A stretch of 57,356 bases of DNA from Nanobdellati archaeon. Its GTDB lineage: Archaea > Nanobdellota > Nanobdellia > Woesearchaeales > JAADFO01. The stretch lies in the NCBI GenBank assembly GCA_013152815.1, contig JAADFO010000072.1, positions 1 to 57,356 on the forward strand, in the 5' to 3' direction. The translations under genes and the position numbers were made by a program. Below, piece after piece: positions 15,519-23,171 of the stretch. Below the pieces are notes generated by a model. The model was not told the DNA's origin, searched no databases, and was given only the letters and a program-made list of their open reading frames with translations. Within the stretch, counting starts at the first letter, position 1. Each line of letters begins with the position of its first letter.

Positions 15519-15938
15519 ATGGGCCGCGACATTGCAGAGTCCTCTGAGTTCCATGACAGGATTATCGAACTCATGCGAACCCCGCAGGCAGGCATCATCT
15601 ATGACCTTCGCGGAACAAAGGGGGGCAATGGATATGGACAGCTTTCTCAGATCATGCGTGACTACAGGGATATAATGCATGACTATCCAGCTGGACGAGT
15701 ACCCATCGCAGTGCTCACCGATTCAAAGGCACTGCTCATGATGATGAAGCAGGCCCACATGGATAATCTGATCATCATCGGCTCTGATATGGATGCAGTG
15801 AAAGAGTCGATGCTCGAGAGGATTGCCGACCAGAAGGAAGAGCACAGAGAGCAAGACCTTTCCCAGATGCCTGTGCATCCTCCAGAATACGCGAAGAATG
15901 TCATCATCCTGAACATGCTGAATTCTTATAAAGAATAA
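15519..15938 (+). CDS. Hypothetical protein, possibly STAS/SpoIIAA-like; 5' end disrupted
   Basis: A 139-residue frame (from MGRDIAESSEF) with alternating strands and helices, IIYDLRGTKGG and IAVLTDSKAL. The pattern suggests a SpoIIAA/STAS-like fold, but I am not sure. The same frame stays open for 23 codons upstream (15450-15518; ...EFLDTLENIYIVPPDSF, protein-like) back to TAA at 15447, without ATG, GTG or TTG. An ATG with plausible spacing lies at 15437 in another frame. Deleting one A from the gtaagg at 15446-15451 would join them into a protein of about 166 residues. So this is either a frameshifted gene, a sequence error, or an internal start. Confidence 0.6.
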   Translation: MGRDIAESSEFHDRIIELMRTPQAGIIYDLRGTKGGNGYGQLSQIMRDYRDIMHDYPAGRVPIAVLTDSKALLMMMKQAHMDNLIIIGSDMDAVKESMLERIADQKEEHREQDLSQMPVHPPEYAKNVIILNMLNSYKE

Positions 15939-15954
15939 GATGGACCTGCCGGTT

Positions 15955-15973
15955 CTCAGCAACAAGTTGCTGG
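15955..15973. repeat. Dispersed palindromic repeat, copy 2
   Basis: Identical to 2128-2146 over 19 nt (inverted repeat cagcaac-aa-gttgctg). It lies between the STAS-like gene and tRNA-Ala, beside a second hairpin (tgcgacc-caac-ggtcgca, 15990-16007) and a 12-nt copy (15941-15952) of the tRNA-Ala 3' end. Confidence 0.6.
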
Positions 15974-16009
15974 TTCGTCAGGACCATCATGCGACCCAAC
16001 GGTCGCAAC

Positions 16010-16127
16010 TGGACCTGCCGGGATTCGAACCCGGGGCTTCCGCCTCACCCGGCGCACGCCGGAATGTCTATGACCCCGTCGTTGCGCATGCGAAGGCAGC
16101 ACTCTAGCCGGACTGAGCTACAGGCCC
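16010..16127 (-). tRNA. tRNA-Ala(CGC) with a 43-nt intron
   Basis: Acceptor GGGCCTG/CAGGTCC includes the G3-U70 wobble pair that identifies alanine tRNAs; discriminator A. Anticodon stem CTGCC/GGCGG, loop TTCGCA...A, anticodon CGC. The intron (16046-16088) follows position 37, the canonical site. T arm CCGGG-TTCGAAT-CCCGG. Confidence 0.9.
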
Positions 16128-16184
16128 GAAGGAAAATTGTTCTATCATTTTCATGCATACAAGGCCCTAAGAAAATGCTTCTCT

Positions 16185-16505
16185 TTATGACGTTTTCCTT
16201 TTCGCGAAATAGTCCTTGATCCTCCTGTCCATGCCTGGCTTCGCTTTGCTCCCCAGGCAATAGTAGGTCTTCTTGGCCATCTCACCCCAGGAATACTCTC
16301 CTTTCTCTATCTGCACATCCTCGACCTTGAACTCGCCGATGGAGGTCCCTTTCTTCAGATGGTAGTAGATGCTTCGCATGGTGACCGGAGGATAGAGTTC
16401 ACGATAGGCCTTATAGATCTCATACCCGTATCCTTTCCCCATGAAAAAAAGAAGCTCCACCATGTTCTGACGGATCTTTGAATAGGTCGGTCTCCCTTTG
16501 GGCAT
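16185..16505 (-). CDS. Hypothetical protein with winged-helix character
   Basis: The 106-residue basic protein begins MPKGRPTYSKIRQNMVELL and contains GYGYEIYKAYRELYPPVTMRS followed by IYYHLKKG, a pattern like the winged helix of PadR-type regulators (Y-G-Y-E-I, then recognition helix). DNA binding is plausible but unproven. A TATA box centred about 26 nt before the ATG makes it leaderless. It lies beside tRNA-Ala and is divergent from the next gene. Confidence 0.65.
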   Translation of the reverse strand: MPKGRPTYSKIRQNMVELLFFMGKGYGYEIYKAYRELYPPVTMRSIYYHLKKGTSIGEFKVEDVQIEKGEYSWGEMAKKTYYCLGSKAKPGMDRRIKDYFAKRKTS

Positions 16506-16524
16506 AGGATGACGAAGCCAGCAT

Positions 16525-16536
16525 CATTTAAATAAT
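16525..16536 (-). promoter_or_regulatory. TATA box, winged-helix-like gene
   Basis: attatttaaatgat on the minus strand, about 26 nt before the ATG at 16505. Confidence 0.5.
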
Positions 16537-16583
16537 TTTCCATATACACAATAACTCATAATAACTCATCACCTGCCCAAAAA

Positions 16584-16593
16584 GTTTTTATAT
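16584..16593 (+). promoter_or_regulatory. TATA box, membrane protein gene
   Basis: gtttttatat, about 26 nt before the ATG at 16615. Confidence 0.5.
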
Positions 16594-16614
16594 CTTCAGG
16601 ACGCATCATGGTCC

Positions 16615-17181
16615 ATGGACCTCAAAGAGAAACTCCTGTCCCTGGCCATCGCCATCATCTTCGTCTTCTTCATCGTCTATGGGTACAATACGTTCATCCC
16701 CGAGCCTCAGAGAGACGCTTTCTGCAAAGACATCTCTTATCAAGTCGCTGTGGACGATTGCCCTGGCTGGCAGGCAGACCGAAAAGGGCCGCTCCCCAGG
16801 CCACAGGCAGAGGGAGAGTGTTGGTGCAACCAGGACTGCTCATCCGGCACCTGCCAGAAGACCGACTGTTTTGCGCAAAACCCTGCCTATGCTGCATGTG
16901 AGCAGGAATATGACCATGCTTCTGAAGCGCGAAACCGGATGATCTTCATAGCCTCTCTCATCATCGGCGTCATCGTCATCGTCGCAGGAGGGATGTTTCT
17001 CAAGGCTGAACCGGTCTCCATCGGCATGATGGGCGGAGGCATCCTGACCATCATCTATGGGACACTCAGATACTGGGGACGGCTGGAGGATGTCGGCAGG
17101 TTCCTCATCCTGGGGATTGTCCTGGGTATTCTCATCTGGGTCGGATACCGGAAGTTCTCTGCAGCTCCCAGGAAAAAATGA
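16615..17181 (+). CDS. Membrane protein with a cysteine-rich outer loop
   Basis: Unrecognised 188-residue protein. One membrane helix near the N-terminus (about 8-26) is followed by a loop of roughly 75 residues with eight cysteines (DDCPGW, CWCNQDCSSGTC, DCF, ACEQ), then three more helices (about 108-128, 134-150, 160-178). The even cysteine count and position suggest disulfides outside the cell. Its stop overlaps the start of the tRNA methyltransferase gene (ATGA), so the two are co-transcribed from a leaderless promoter. No functional link is evident. Confidence 0.7.
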   Translation: MDLKEKLLSLAIAIIFVFFIVYGYNTFIPEPQRDAFCKDISYQVAVDDCPGWQADRKGPLPRPQAEGECWCNQDCSSGTCQKTDCFAQNPAYAACEQEYDHASEARNRMIFIASLIIGVIVIVAGGMFLKAEPVSIGMMGGGILTIIYGTLRYWGRLEDVGRFLILGIVLGILIWVGYRKFSAAPRKK

Positions 17182-18158
17182 TCCTCATTCTCCACAGTCA
17201 GGAAGACCTTAGACTGGCCCATGCAGAGACACAGGCCCTTATGCCAAAAGCGGTCTCCCACGGCCTGTGGTCAACGGTGAAGAGAGCCTCACCGACCATC
17301 CGACGGCTTGCCTATTCCCGGATGGCCCTAAGAATCCTCTGGGAAGGACGTGCCGGTTCCTTCTGGAAAAAAGGGCCGCCTGATTTTACGAGAGCGATGC
17401 CAAAGGGCAGTTTTGCCGTGCGTTTCCGTTCTCTCGATGGAGACAGCGGCAAGACAGGATCAGGAAAGCTCGATGCCAGGAAGGTGATAGAAAGAGTTGC
17501 GGCCGGCTGCAGGGGGAAGAAAGTCGATCTCGCTCATCCCAGGAACACCATCTGGTGCATCACCCAGAAGGACCGACTTTTCATCGGGCTCCAGACCTGG
17601 AAGAACGAAGAGCGCTTCGCAGGACGGAGGAATCATCTCAGGCGTGCAAGGGCACCGGTCTCGCTCCATCCCAAACTTGCCAGGGCGATGGTCAATCTCA
17701 CCGGAGTGAGAACGTCAGGAATGATCCTCGATCCGCTCTGCGGGACAGGAGGCATCCTCATCGAAGCTGGGCTCATGGGCATCAGGGTGACAGGCCAGGA
17801 TATTGATCGGGTGATGGTCGATCGGACGAAAAAGAACCTTGCAGGGTTCAGGATACAGGGAAAGGTAATCCAAAAAGACGTCTTCCTGAGCAGACAGGCA
17901 GTCTCCTATGTGGTCACCGATCCTCCCTACGGGAAGAACACGTCTATTCGGGGAGATGCTGCCGTATTCTATGCCCGGATCATCAGGAAGCTTGCCGCCA
18001 TCACGAGGAAAAGGATCGTGGTCTCATTTCCCCGGACATACGATCCCCGTCCGACGGCAAGAACCTGCAACCTGAAACTTGTCGGAGTGTTCGACCATGT
18101 GCTTCACCGTTCTCTGACCAAGGTCATCTATGTGTTCGAAAAGGACTCCCGACGATGA
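17178..18158 (+). CDS. trmG10: THUMP-domain tRNA (guanine-10-N2)-methyltransferase
   Basis: Methylates N2 of G10 in tRNA (archaeal Trm-G10/Trm11 family). The 326-residue protein has an N-terminal RNA-binding region with THUMP features (about 60-130), then a class I methyltransferase fold: MILDPLCGTGGILIEAGLMG as the SAM-binding motif near residue 183 and catalytic DPPYG near 253. Length is normal. It overlaps the upstream membrane-protein gene by 4 bp. Given the many tRNA introns here, its targets are relevant, but no direct link is visible. Confidence 0.9.
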   Translation: MILILHSQEDLRLAHAETQALMPKAVSHGLWSTVKRASPTIRRLAYSRMALRILWEGRAGSFWKKGPPDFTRAMPKGSFAVRFRSLDGDSGKTGSGKLDARKVIERVAAGCRGKKVDLAHPRNTIWCITQKDRLFIGLQTWKNEERFAGRRNHLRRARAPVSLHPKLARAMVNLTGVRTSGMILDPLCGTGGILIEAGLMGIRVTGQDIDRVMVDRTKKNLAGFRIQGKVIQKDVFLSRQAVSYVVTDPPYGKNTSIRGDAAVFYARIIRKLAAITRKRIVVSFPRTYDPRPTARTCNLKLVGVFDHVLHRSLTKVIYVFEKDSRR

Positions 18159-18401
18159 GAAGAAGAGGAAACCGGCAGAGGACGGTTCAGGAAGCAGCGT
18201 ATGCATCGTCATCGACGATGGACGACCTGTGGAGCAGCAAGAGCATCCTCGGGTTCCCGGTCATCGAAAGGGTTCGCCCCGTAACCTACCCAGACCCACC
18301 GCTCTGGACGGCGGGGAAGAAGATGTTTCAGCAGGAGAGATAGCATATTGGCCTCGGAGCGTATCTTGTGTATCTTGTCTGTCTTTTGGCTGTAATAAGG
18401 A

Positions 18402-18539
18402 TCACTCTGCGAAGAGGTCATCCATCTCAAATCCAGAGAGCTTGCGTTTGTTGATGAGCTGGCTGAAGCTCTTCTTGTTCTTCTTTTTCTGCATCGCGCT
18501 GAGGATGTTGTGGTCATCCTCGTCCATGATCGTTTCCAT
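18402..18539 (-). CDS. Small basic/acidic hypothetical protein, 45 residues
   Basis: A short frame starting METIMDEDDHNILSAM and ending SGFEMDDLFAE with a lysine-rich centre. It is preceded by a strong ribosome-binding site, aaggagct, 6-8 nt before the ATG, and follows the GH15-like gene by 34 bp, so it looks like a real downstream cistron. Family unknown. Confidence 0.5.
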   Translation of the reverse strand: METIMDEDDHNILSAMQKKKNKKSFSQLINKRKLSGFEMDDLFAE

Positions 18540-18573
18540 GGTATCAGCTCCTTGTCGTTTCTTGATCGTCGGC

Positions 18574-19578
18574 CTAAGAGAGGGCACAGATGGCGAGGGC
18601 CGTACTCCATCCGAAGGAAGTGTTTTCGTTGGCCCTGCTGGTCCCTGCATAGTAAAGTTCTGGCATGACAGCACCCCTGTGCAGAAGACCGATGGTCCTC
18701 CGGAGGTAGTGTGCATAACGGTCTTTCTTTCCCATGTTCCGATAGATGACCGCCAGCCAGGGAAATCCGAATGTCCATTCTGCCTCTGACCCGTTGGAAT
18801 AGTACCAGTCGCCGTGGTATCGTACCACGCCCCGTTCTCGTACGAGATGGTTCTCGACGTTTCTGATGATGAGGTCCCTCTGCTGGTCATCGACGATGGC
18901 ATAGGGGAAGATGAGGCTCAGCAACGAGAGGTCGACCTTCCGCTCAGAGGTCTCATAGGGGAGAAGCTTGTCCAGGGCATCCTTGCCGTGCCTGAGCAGT
19001 CCGGGATCGACATTCACATAGGCAGATATCTTTCCCAGACCTGCGAGGCAGGCGCCGACAGAGGATGAACGGACCGCCAGTTCCTGCTCCCACATACCTG
19101 AATCCGGATTGTGCCAATATTCTATCTTTCCCAGATAATCGACCAGCTTCTGAAGTATACGACGGTCATCCTCACCACGTATGACATGGATTCCCCTGTC
19201 CTCGAGATCGCCAACCTTGAAGAGGAAGACACCGACAGAATCGTGCTGCCTGTTGGCCCAGGGACCCGGCACCTGTTCCAGGCTCACCGGACAGTATCGT
19301 GGATGGATATAATCGTCGTCATGGAGCCGTTCGCTCCGGAGAGCCCGGTCGATCTGGCTTTCATGCTTCAGAAAGATGTCGAACAGCCCCCCATAGACCG
19401 CCCGGAGAGCATCATGGTCTTCGGCATCTTCCAGGCCCAACGATTCATAGACATTGTCCCGCACCCATGCCTTGTCATAGCCGGTGGAGAGGTCGCCCGA
19501 TGCGCTGAGGAGTCCTGTCTTGTGCTGAAGCCGTCTGAGCTCGTTCCTGAGGCGGTTCCTGATGAGATGCTTTATCAT
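18574..19578 (-). CDS. GH15-like (glucoamylase / phosphorylase kinase alpha) protein
   Basis: The 334-residue protein resembles the (alpha/alpha)6 barrel of glycoside hydrolase family 15: TGYDKAWVRDN, PGPWANRQHDSVGVFLF, a GMWEQE segment, EAEWTFGFPWLAVI and a C-terminal PELYYAGTSRANENTSFGW. The N-terminal beta-sandwich domain of archaeal glucoamylases is absent, so it is only the barrel, without signal peptide and probably cytosolic. I cannot assign both catalytic glutamates with confidence. It is leaderless (TATA about 31 nt upstream). Confidence 0.8.
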   Translation of the reverse strand: MIKHLIRNRLRNELRRLQHKTGLLSASGDLSTGYDKAWVRDNVYESLGLEDAEDHDALRAVYGGLFDIFLKHESQIDRALRSERLHDDDYIHPRYCPVSLEQVPGPWANRQHDSVGVFLFKVGDLEDRGIHVIRGEDDRRILQKLVDYLGKIEYWHNPDSGMWEQELAVRSSSVGACLAGLGKISAYVNVDPGLLRHGKDALDKLLPYETSERKVDLSLLSLIFPYAIVDDQQRDLIIRNVENHLVRERGVVRYHGDWYYSNGSEAEWTFGFPWLAVIYRNMGKKDRYAHYLRRTIGLLHRGAVMPELYYAGTSRANENTSFGWSTALAICALS

Positions 19579-19601
19579 TTTGTTACCCTACAATAGTAAA
19601 A

Positions 19602-19618
19602 ACTTATATATATAGTTT
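19602..19618 (-). promoter_or_regulatory. TATA box for the GH15-like gene
   Basis: aactatatatataagtt on the minus strand, about 31 nt before the ATG at 19578. Confidence 0.5.
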
Positions 19619-19759
19619 TCCATCGGAGCACCACTTGTGAGTGAAACAGGCAGGTGTTCTTTTTAAATAGAAATAGGGGGTCTGGGCAAAGGAAGCATAT
19701 GCAGCTGTCCATCTCCAAGAGAGCGTTGTCAACAGCAGGGAAAAGAAGAAGAGAATCAT

Positions 19760-20533
19760 TCAATGCTTTGATTTGGTCAGGGAGACTTTTTTCCCGGTCT
19801 TTTCCCGTTTAGAGACACCGAAATCCTCATTTTTGTAGAGGTCTTCACCCCTGAAGACCGGGCCGTCGTAGCATACCATCCTGTCGCCGAGAACACATTT
19901 TCCACAGATGCCAAATCCGCAGCTCATGTAGCGCTCCAAGGAAAGTTCGCAGGGAACATGGGCCTGTCTGCAGATATCGAGGACCCTGGCGAGCATCGGC
20001 TCAGGGCCACAGGCCAGGACGAGGGGGGGCTTCTTCGTTCCATCCAGAAGACGCTGCAACGGGAGTGTGACAAAGCCTTTCTCACCTGCGGATCCGTCAT
20101 CGGTCACGAGTGTTGCCGACGCATATCGCTTCCTGAAGACAAGGCCGGCAGCTGTCACCGCGCCGATGATGATCCGGGCATCGGCTGTCAGGTCGATGGC
20201 TGTCGACAGGGACGCCATGCCGACGCCGCCTCCGACGAAGAGCGCTCCCTTGGTGATGGTGAAATGGTTGCCATAGGGACCGGAAAAGCCCACCCAATCA
20301 CCTTTTTTTGCCTTTGAGAGCGCCCTGCTGAACGCTCCGAAGCGCTTTATGGTGATCCCGAAGCCTTCAGCATCATGGTGGCTGAGAGAATAGGGTTTTT
20401 GGTTGATGCCAGGCAGCCAGACCATATAGAACTGGCCAGGCCGGTAGGGAAGCAGGCCTCTGAAATGAAGAGTGACCACGTCCTTCGCCTCTGGAACCGC
20501 ACGGTCTATCTGGAACATGATAGGAATGCTCAT
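19760..20533 (-). CDS. pyrK: Dihydroorotate dehydrogenase electron transfer subunit
   Basis: Flavin and 2Fe-2S subunit that passes electrons from class 1B dihydroorotate dehydrogenase to NAD+. The 257-residue protein has a ferredoxin-reductase fold: FAD site around YSLSHHD, NAD site GGGVGMASL, LACGPEPML, then the cluster motif MSCGFGICGKC plus a fourth cysteine in MVCYDGPVF. I chose ATG 20533 since upstream in-frame codons reach into pyrD; a start at 20575 is possible. It is the second gene of a pyrD-pyrK operon. Confidence 0.9.
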   Translation of the reverse strand: MSIPIMFQIDRAVPEAKDVVTLHFRGLLPYRPGQFYMVWLPGINQKPYSLSHHDAEGFGITIKRFGAFSRALSKAKKGDWVGFSGPYGNHFTITKGALFVGGGVGMASLSTAIDLTADARIIIGAVTAAGLVFRKRYASATLVTDDGSAGEKGFVTLPLQRLLDGTKKPPLVLACGPEPMLARVLDICRQAHVPCELSLERYMSCGFGICGKCVLGDRMVCYDGPVFRGEDLYKNEDFGVSKREKTGKKVSLTKSKH

Positions 20534-20567
20534 GCGCCTGTCATGGTGAGGTGCCCTCAATGCAGGG

Positions 20568-21482
20568 TCATCCATGGACAGCACCTATCAGTCTTTTTAC
20601 TGAAGAATAGCCGTTCTGTCCCATCCACTGCCGCATCTCTTGCAGAGCATCTCCAAAGACCTCCAGACCATGATAATAGATGGCGCTGCCGAGCTGCACA
20701 GCATGGGCTCCGGCCATCATCATCTCGATGGCATCCTTTCCAGAAGAGACACCGCCACAGCCGATGACAGGGATATCCACCGCCTTATAGACATCAGAGA
20801 CACAGCGGAGCAGGACCGGAAAGATGGCAGGACCGGATACGCCTCCCAGGCCGAACCCCATGACCGGCCTTCTTGTCTCGATGTTTATCCGCATGCCCGG
20901 ACCGAGAGAGTTGCCCATGGTGATGCCGTCTGCACCTGCTTCCTGGGCCGCCTTGGCAGCCTCTCCGATGCCTTCGCTGTTCGGCGAGAGCTTGATGAAG
21001 AGGGGGAGCTTGGTGACGTCGCGGACCGCCGCAGTTATCCTGTAGGTGTTGTCAGGTGTCGTCTGACCGGCAAGCGTGCCGTATCCGGGCGTATGGGGAC
21101 AGGAAAGCGGCAACTCGACAGCAGAGAAGTCGTTCCCTTCGGTGAGATGCCCGACCACCAGGGCAAAGTCCTCAGGCGTCTTACCGATGGCAGATGCGAT
21201 GACCGGCCGTTTCAGCTTCTTAAGTTCTGAGAACTCCATCCGAGCATCTTCCATGCCCTGGTTGGCATAGCCGATGGCATTGATGAGGTAGTCACCGTGC
21301 TGGATGACGGCAGGGTTGGGATGACCTTCACGGGGTTCTCTGGAGATGGACTTGATGACCGCGCCGCCTGCTCCGGCAGCGAGGACACGACCGATGCTTT
21401 CCTTGCTGACCCCCCAGATGCCCGAGGCAAGCATGAGAGGATTATCCAGTCTCAGCTTTCCTAGTCTTGTTGAGAGTCGCAT
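20568..21482 (-). CDS. pyrD: Dihydroorotate dehydrogenase, class 1B catalytic subunit
   Basis: Oxidises dihydroorotate to orotate in pyrimidine synthesis. The 304-residue TIM-barrel protein has the N-terminal NPLMLASGIWG, catalytic cysteine in ELPLSCPHTPGYG, GADGITMGNS and the FMN phosphate site GCGGVSSGKDAIEMMMAGA. The catalytic Cys is the class 1 signature, and pyrK next to it places it in class 1B. A TATA box (21544-21554) predicts a leader of about 40 nt. Confidence 0.95.
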   Translation of the reverse strand: MRLSTRLGKLRLDNPLMLASGIWGVSKESIGRVLAAGAGGAVIKSISREPREGHPNPAVIQHGDYLINAIGYANQGMEDARMEFSELKKLKRPVIASAIGKTPEDFALVVGHLTEGNDFSAVELPLSCPHTPGYGTLAGQTTPDNTYRITAAVRDVTKLPLFIKLSPNSEGIGEAAKAAQEAGADGITMGNSLGPGMRINIETRRPVMGFGLGGVSGPAIFPVLLRCVSDVYKAVDIPVIGCGGVSSGKDAIEMMMAGAHAVQLGSAIYYHGLEVFGDALQEMRQWMGQNGYSSVKRLIGAVHG

Positions 21483-21543
21483 CGTGAACCCGCCCTCATC
21501 AGAGGTGGAGGATCCCCTGATCGTGGAACGCAGGGTATGGCAG

Positions 21544-21554
21544 GGTATATAAAT
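21544..21554 (-). promoter_or_regulatory. TATA box for pyrDK
   Basis: atttatatacc on the minus strand lies between the Hel308 fragment and pyrD, about 67 nt before the pyrD ATG. Confidence 0.45.
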
Positions 21555-21604
21555 GTTCTTCCTTGATCATATTCAGGAGACCAAAGAGACCGTCCAGGAA
21601 GGCA

Positions 21605-22267
21605 TCAGGGAAAGCTCAGGGTCCCGTCAAGATACACGCCCTTGTCGAGCTGCACAGGTCTCCAACGATCCTCGACCAGCACGGCATCAAGCCAGGAAGC
21701 AAGCTCTTCAGGATTGCCTATGGTCGCGGAAAGCCCTATTATCTGGATGCCCGGACAGACCGAACGCAGCATGGTGATGAGCATCTCCAGCGTAGGACCT
21801 CTTCCGGGATCGTTGAGCAGGTGGATCTCATCGACGACCATGACGCCTATCTGTTTCAGCCAGGGGCTGTGATGACGGATGAGCGAATCGAGCTTCTCTG
21901 CTGTGCAGATGATCAGATCCCGGTCGGCAAGATAGGGATCGGCAGAATCCAGGTCGCCTATCGAAAGGGCGATCTTCATGAAGGTTCCATAGCGTCTCTT
22001 GAAATCTTTGTTCTTCTCGATCGCCAATGCTTTCAGGGGGACTATATAGACAGCTTTTCTGCCTTGCTCGAGGATCATCCCTGTGGCAGCCAACTCTGCC
22101 ACCAGGGTCTTTCCCGACGCGGTGGGTGTACAGACGAGCAGGTTCTTTCCTTCGAGAAGCCCTGCATCGATGGCCTTCTCCTGGGCAGGTCGCAGGGTAT
22201 GGACCTCGTCCTCGATGGCAGCATAGACCTTTTCAGGAATCTTATCCTTGAGCGCAGAGAGTTCCAT
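21605..22267 (-). pseudogene. hel308: Hel308-type helicase, N-terminal fragment
   Basis: Encodes only the first RecA-like domain (220 residues) of a Ski2-like DNA helicase that normally has about 700. Visible are Walker A TPTASGKT, Ia PLKALA, II DEIH and III SATIGN. The frame stops after GVYLDGTLSFP, before the second RecA domain (motifs IV-VI), the winged helix and the ratchet domain; the next 120 bp lead straight into the pyrD promoter. Without the second domain it cannot be a motor. It still has a leaderless promoter (TATA about 26 nt before the ATG at 22267; the ATG at 22288 lies inside the TATA region). It is either a decayed remnant or a retained single-domain ATPase. Confidence 0.75.
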
Positions 22268-22288
22268 GGCATTGCAGGAAAAGGCCAT

Positions 22289-22297
22289 ATTTATATG
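22289..22297 (-). promoter_or_regulatory. TATA box of the Hel308 fragment
   Basis: catataaat on the minus strand, centred about 26 nt before the ATG at 22267. Confidence 0.45.
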
Positions 22298-22395
22298 CTT
22301 AATGATAAGATATGCTGATAAGATATGCCTAATGATGAGTGTGATGATATGCCCAAGTCATGGACATGACAAGACAAGACCACCAGCGAGATCAT

Positions 22396-22902
22396 TCAGC
22401 CCTGCACTGCCTGGATCTCCTTGATCTTCATTTTCAGCTGCTCGACAGTCCGCTCATTGTTCTGGTTGTCGAGCACGGTCCCGCATTCAGGACAGGTGAA
22501 ATTCACCGATGCCGCCCGCTCGAAATTCATCCGCACACACATATTCTTGCAGAGATAGAAATTATTGAGATAGGCAAGTTCCTCCTCGAGCCTCTGCTGG
22601 TAACGTTCAAGCTCGGTCGCGTTCATATCCTGGTAGAGAATTTTTGCATGTCGCTTGTTGAAAGTCCAATAGCCGATATACCATCCTTTTTTCCGGTCCT
22701 TCACGCGCTTGTAGGATACCAGATCATGCTTGTGGAGCCGGTAAAGGATGTTCCTGATGACCTGTATGTCCTGCTTGAGTTTCTTTGATATCAAGAACTC
22801 AGAGACGTTCTCGTCGTCCTTTATCATATCAACGACAGGAACAGCCTCAGGACCGATAAGACGTTCCACTAATCCCTTGATTCGTTTAGCCGTAAGTTTC
22901 AT
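22396..22902 (-). CDS. tfe: Transcription factor E
   Basis: Archaeal TFIIE-alpha homologue that stabilises the open promoter complex through the polymerase clamp. The 168-residue protein has an N-terminal winged helix (about 15-95, with DIQVIRNILYRLHKHDLVSYKRVKDR) and a C-terminal zinc ribbon (CKNMC and CPEC). The first pair is CxxxC rather than the usual CxxC. The reading from MKLTAKRIKG at 22902 fits the family; an upstream extension is non-homologous. T-rich DNA with a weak TATA (22918-22930) precedes it. Confidence 0.92.
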   Translation of the reverse strand: MKLTAKRIKGLVERLIGPEAVPVVDMIKDDENVSEFLISKKLKQDIQVIRNILYRLHKHDLVSYKRVKDRKKGWYIGYWTFNKRHAKILYQDMNATELERYQQRLEEELAYLNNFYLCKNMCVRMNFERAASVNFTCPECGTVLDNQNNERTVEQLKMKIKEIQAVQG

Positions 22903-22971
22903 GTTTTCCCCCCCGTTAAAAAAATAAAACCCCGTACCATGGAAGGCATAAGAAAAGAGGTGATCCAAAAC

Positions 22972-23067
22972 CTATGCAATCCATGGCAGGGTAAATCTCA
23001 ACATGATCGCTTTGATGACGATGAATGATGAGAAGACCAGCATGAAGAGACTGAAATCTGCAGTCAT
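22972..23067 (-). CDS. Possible 31-residue single-helix membrane peptide
   Basis: A short frame starting MTADFSLFMLVF and containing one strongly hydrophobic stretch. A clear TATA box on the minus strand (23112-23126) predicts a transcript start about 24 nt before its ATG, and no other gene explains that promoter before tfe. There is no clear ribosome-binding site. Tentative. Confidence 0.3.
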   Translation of the reverse strand: MTADFSLFMLVFSSFIVIKAIMLRFTLPWIA

Positions 23068-23171
23068 CACAAACTAATCTTCATTCCCCCGTCATGATTT
23101 CTGGCATCTGACATATATAAACTTTATGGTACTCAAGAATATACATCAGGCACCAGGCAATTGCCGACAGA

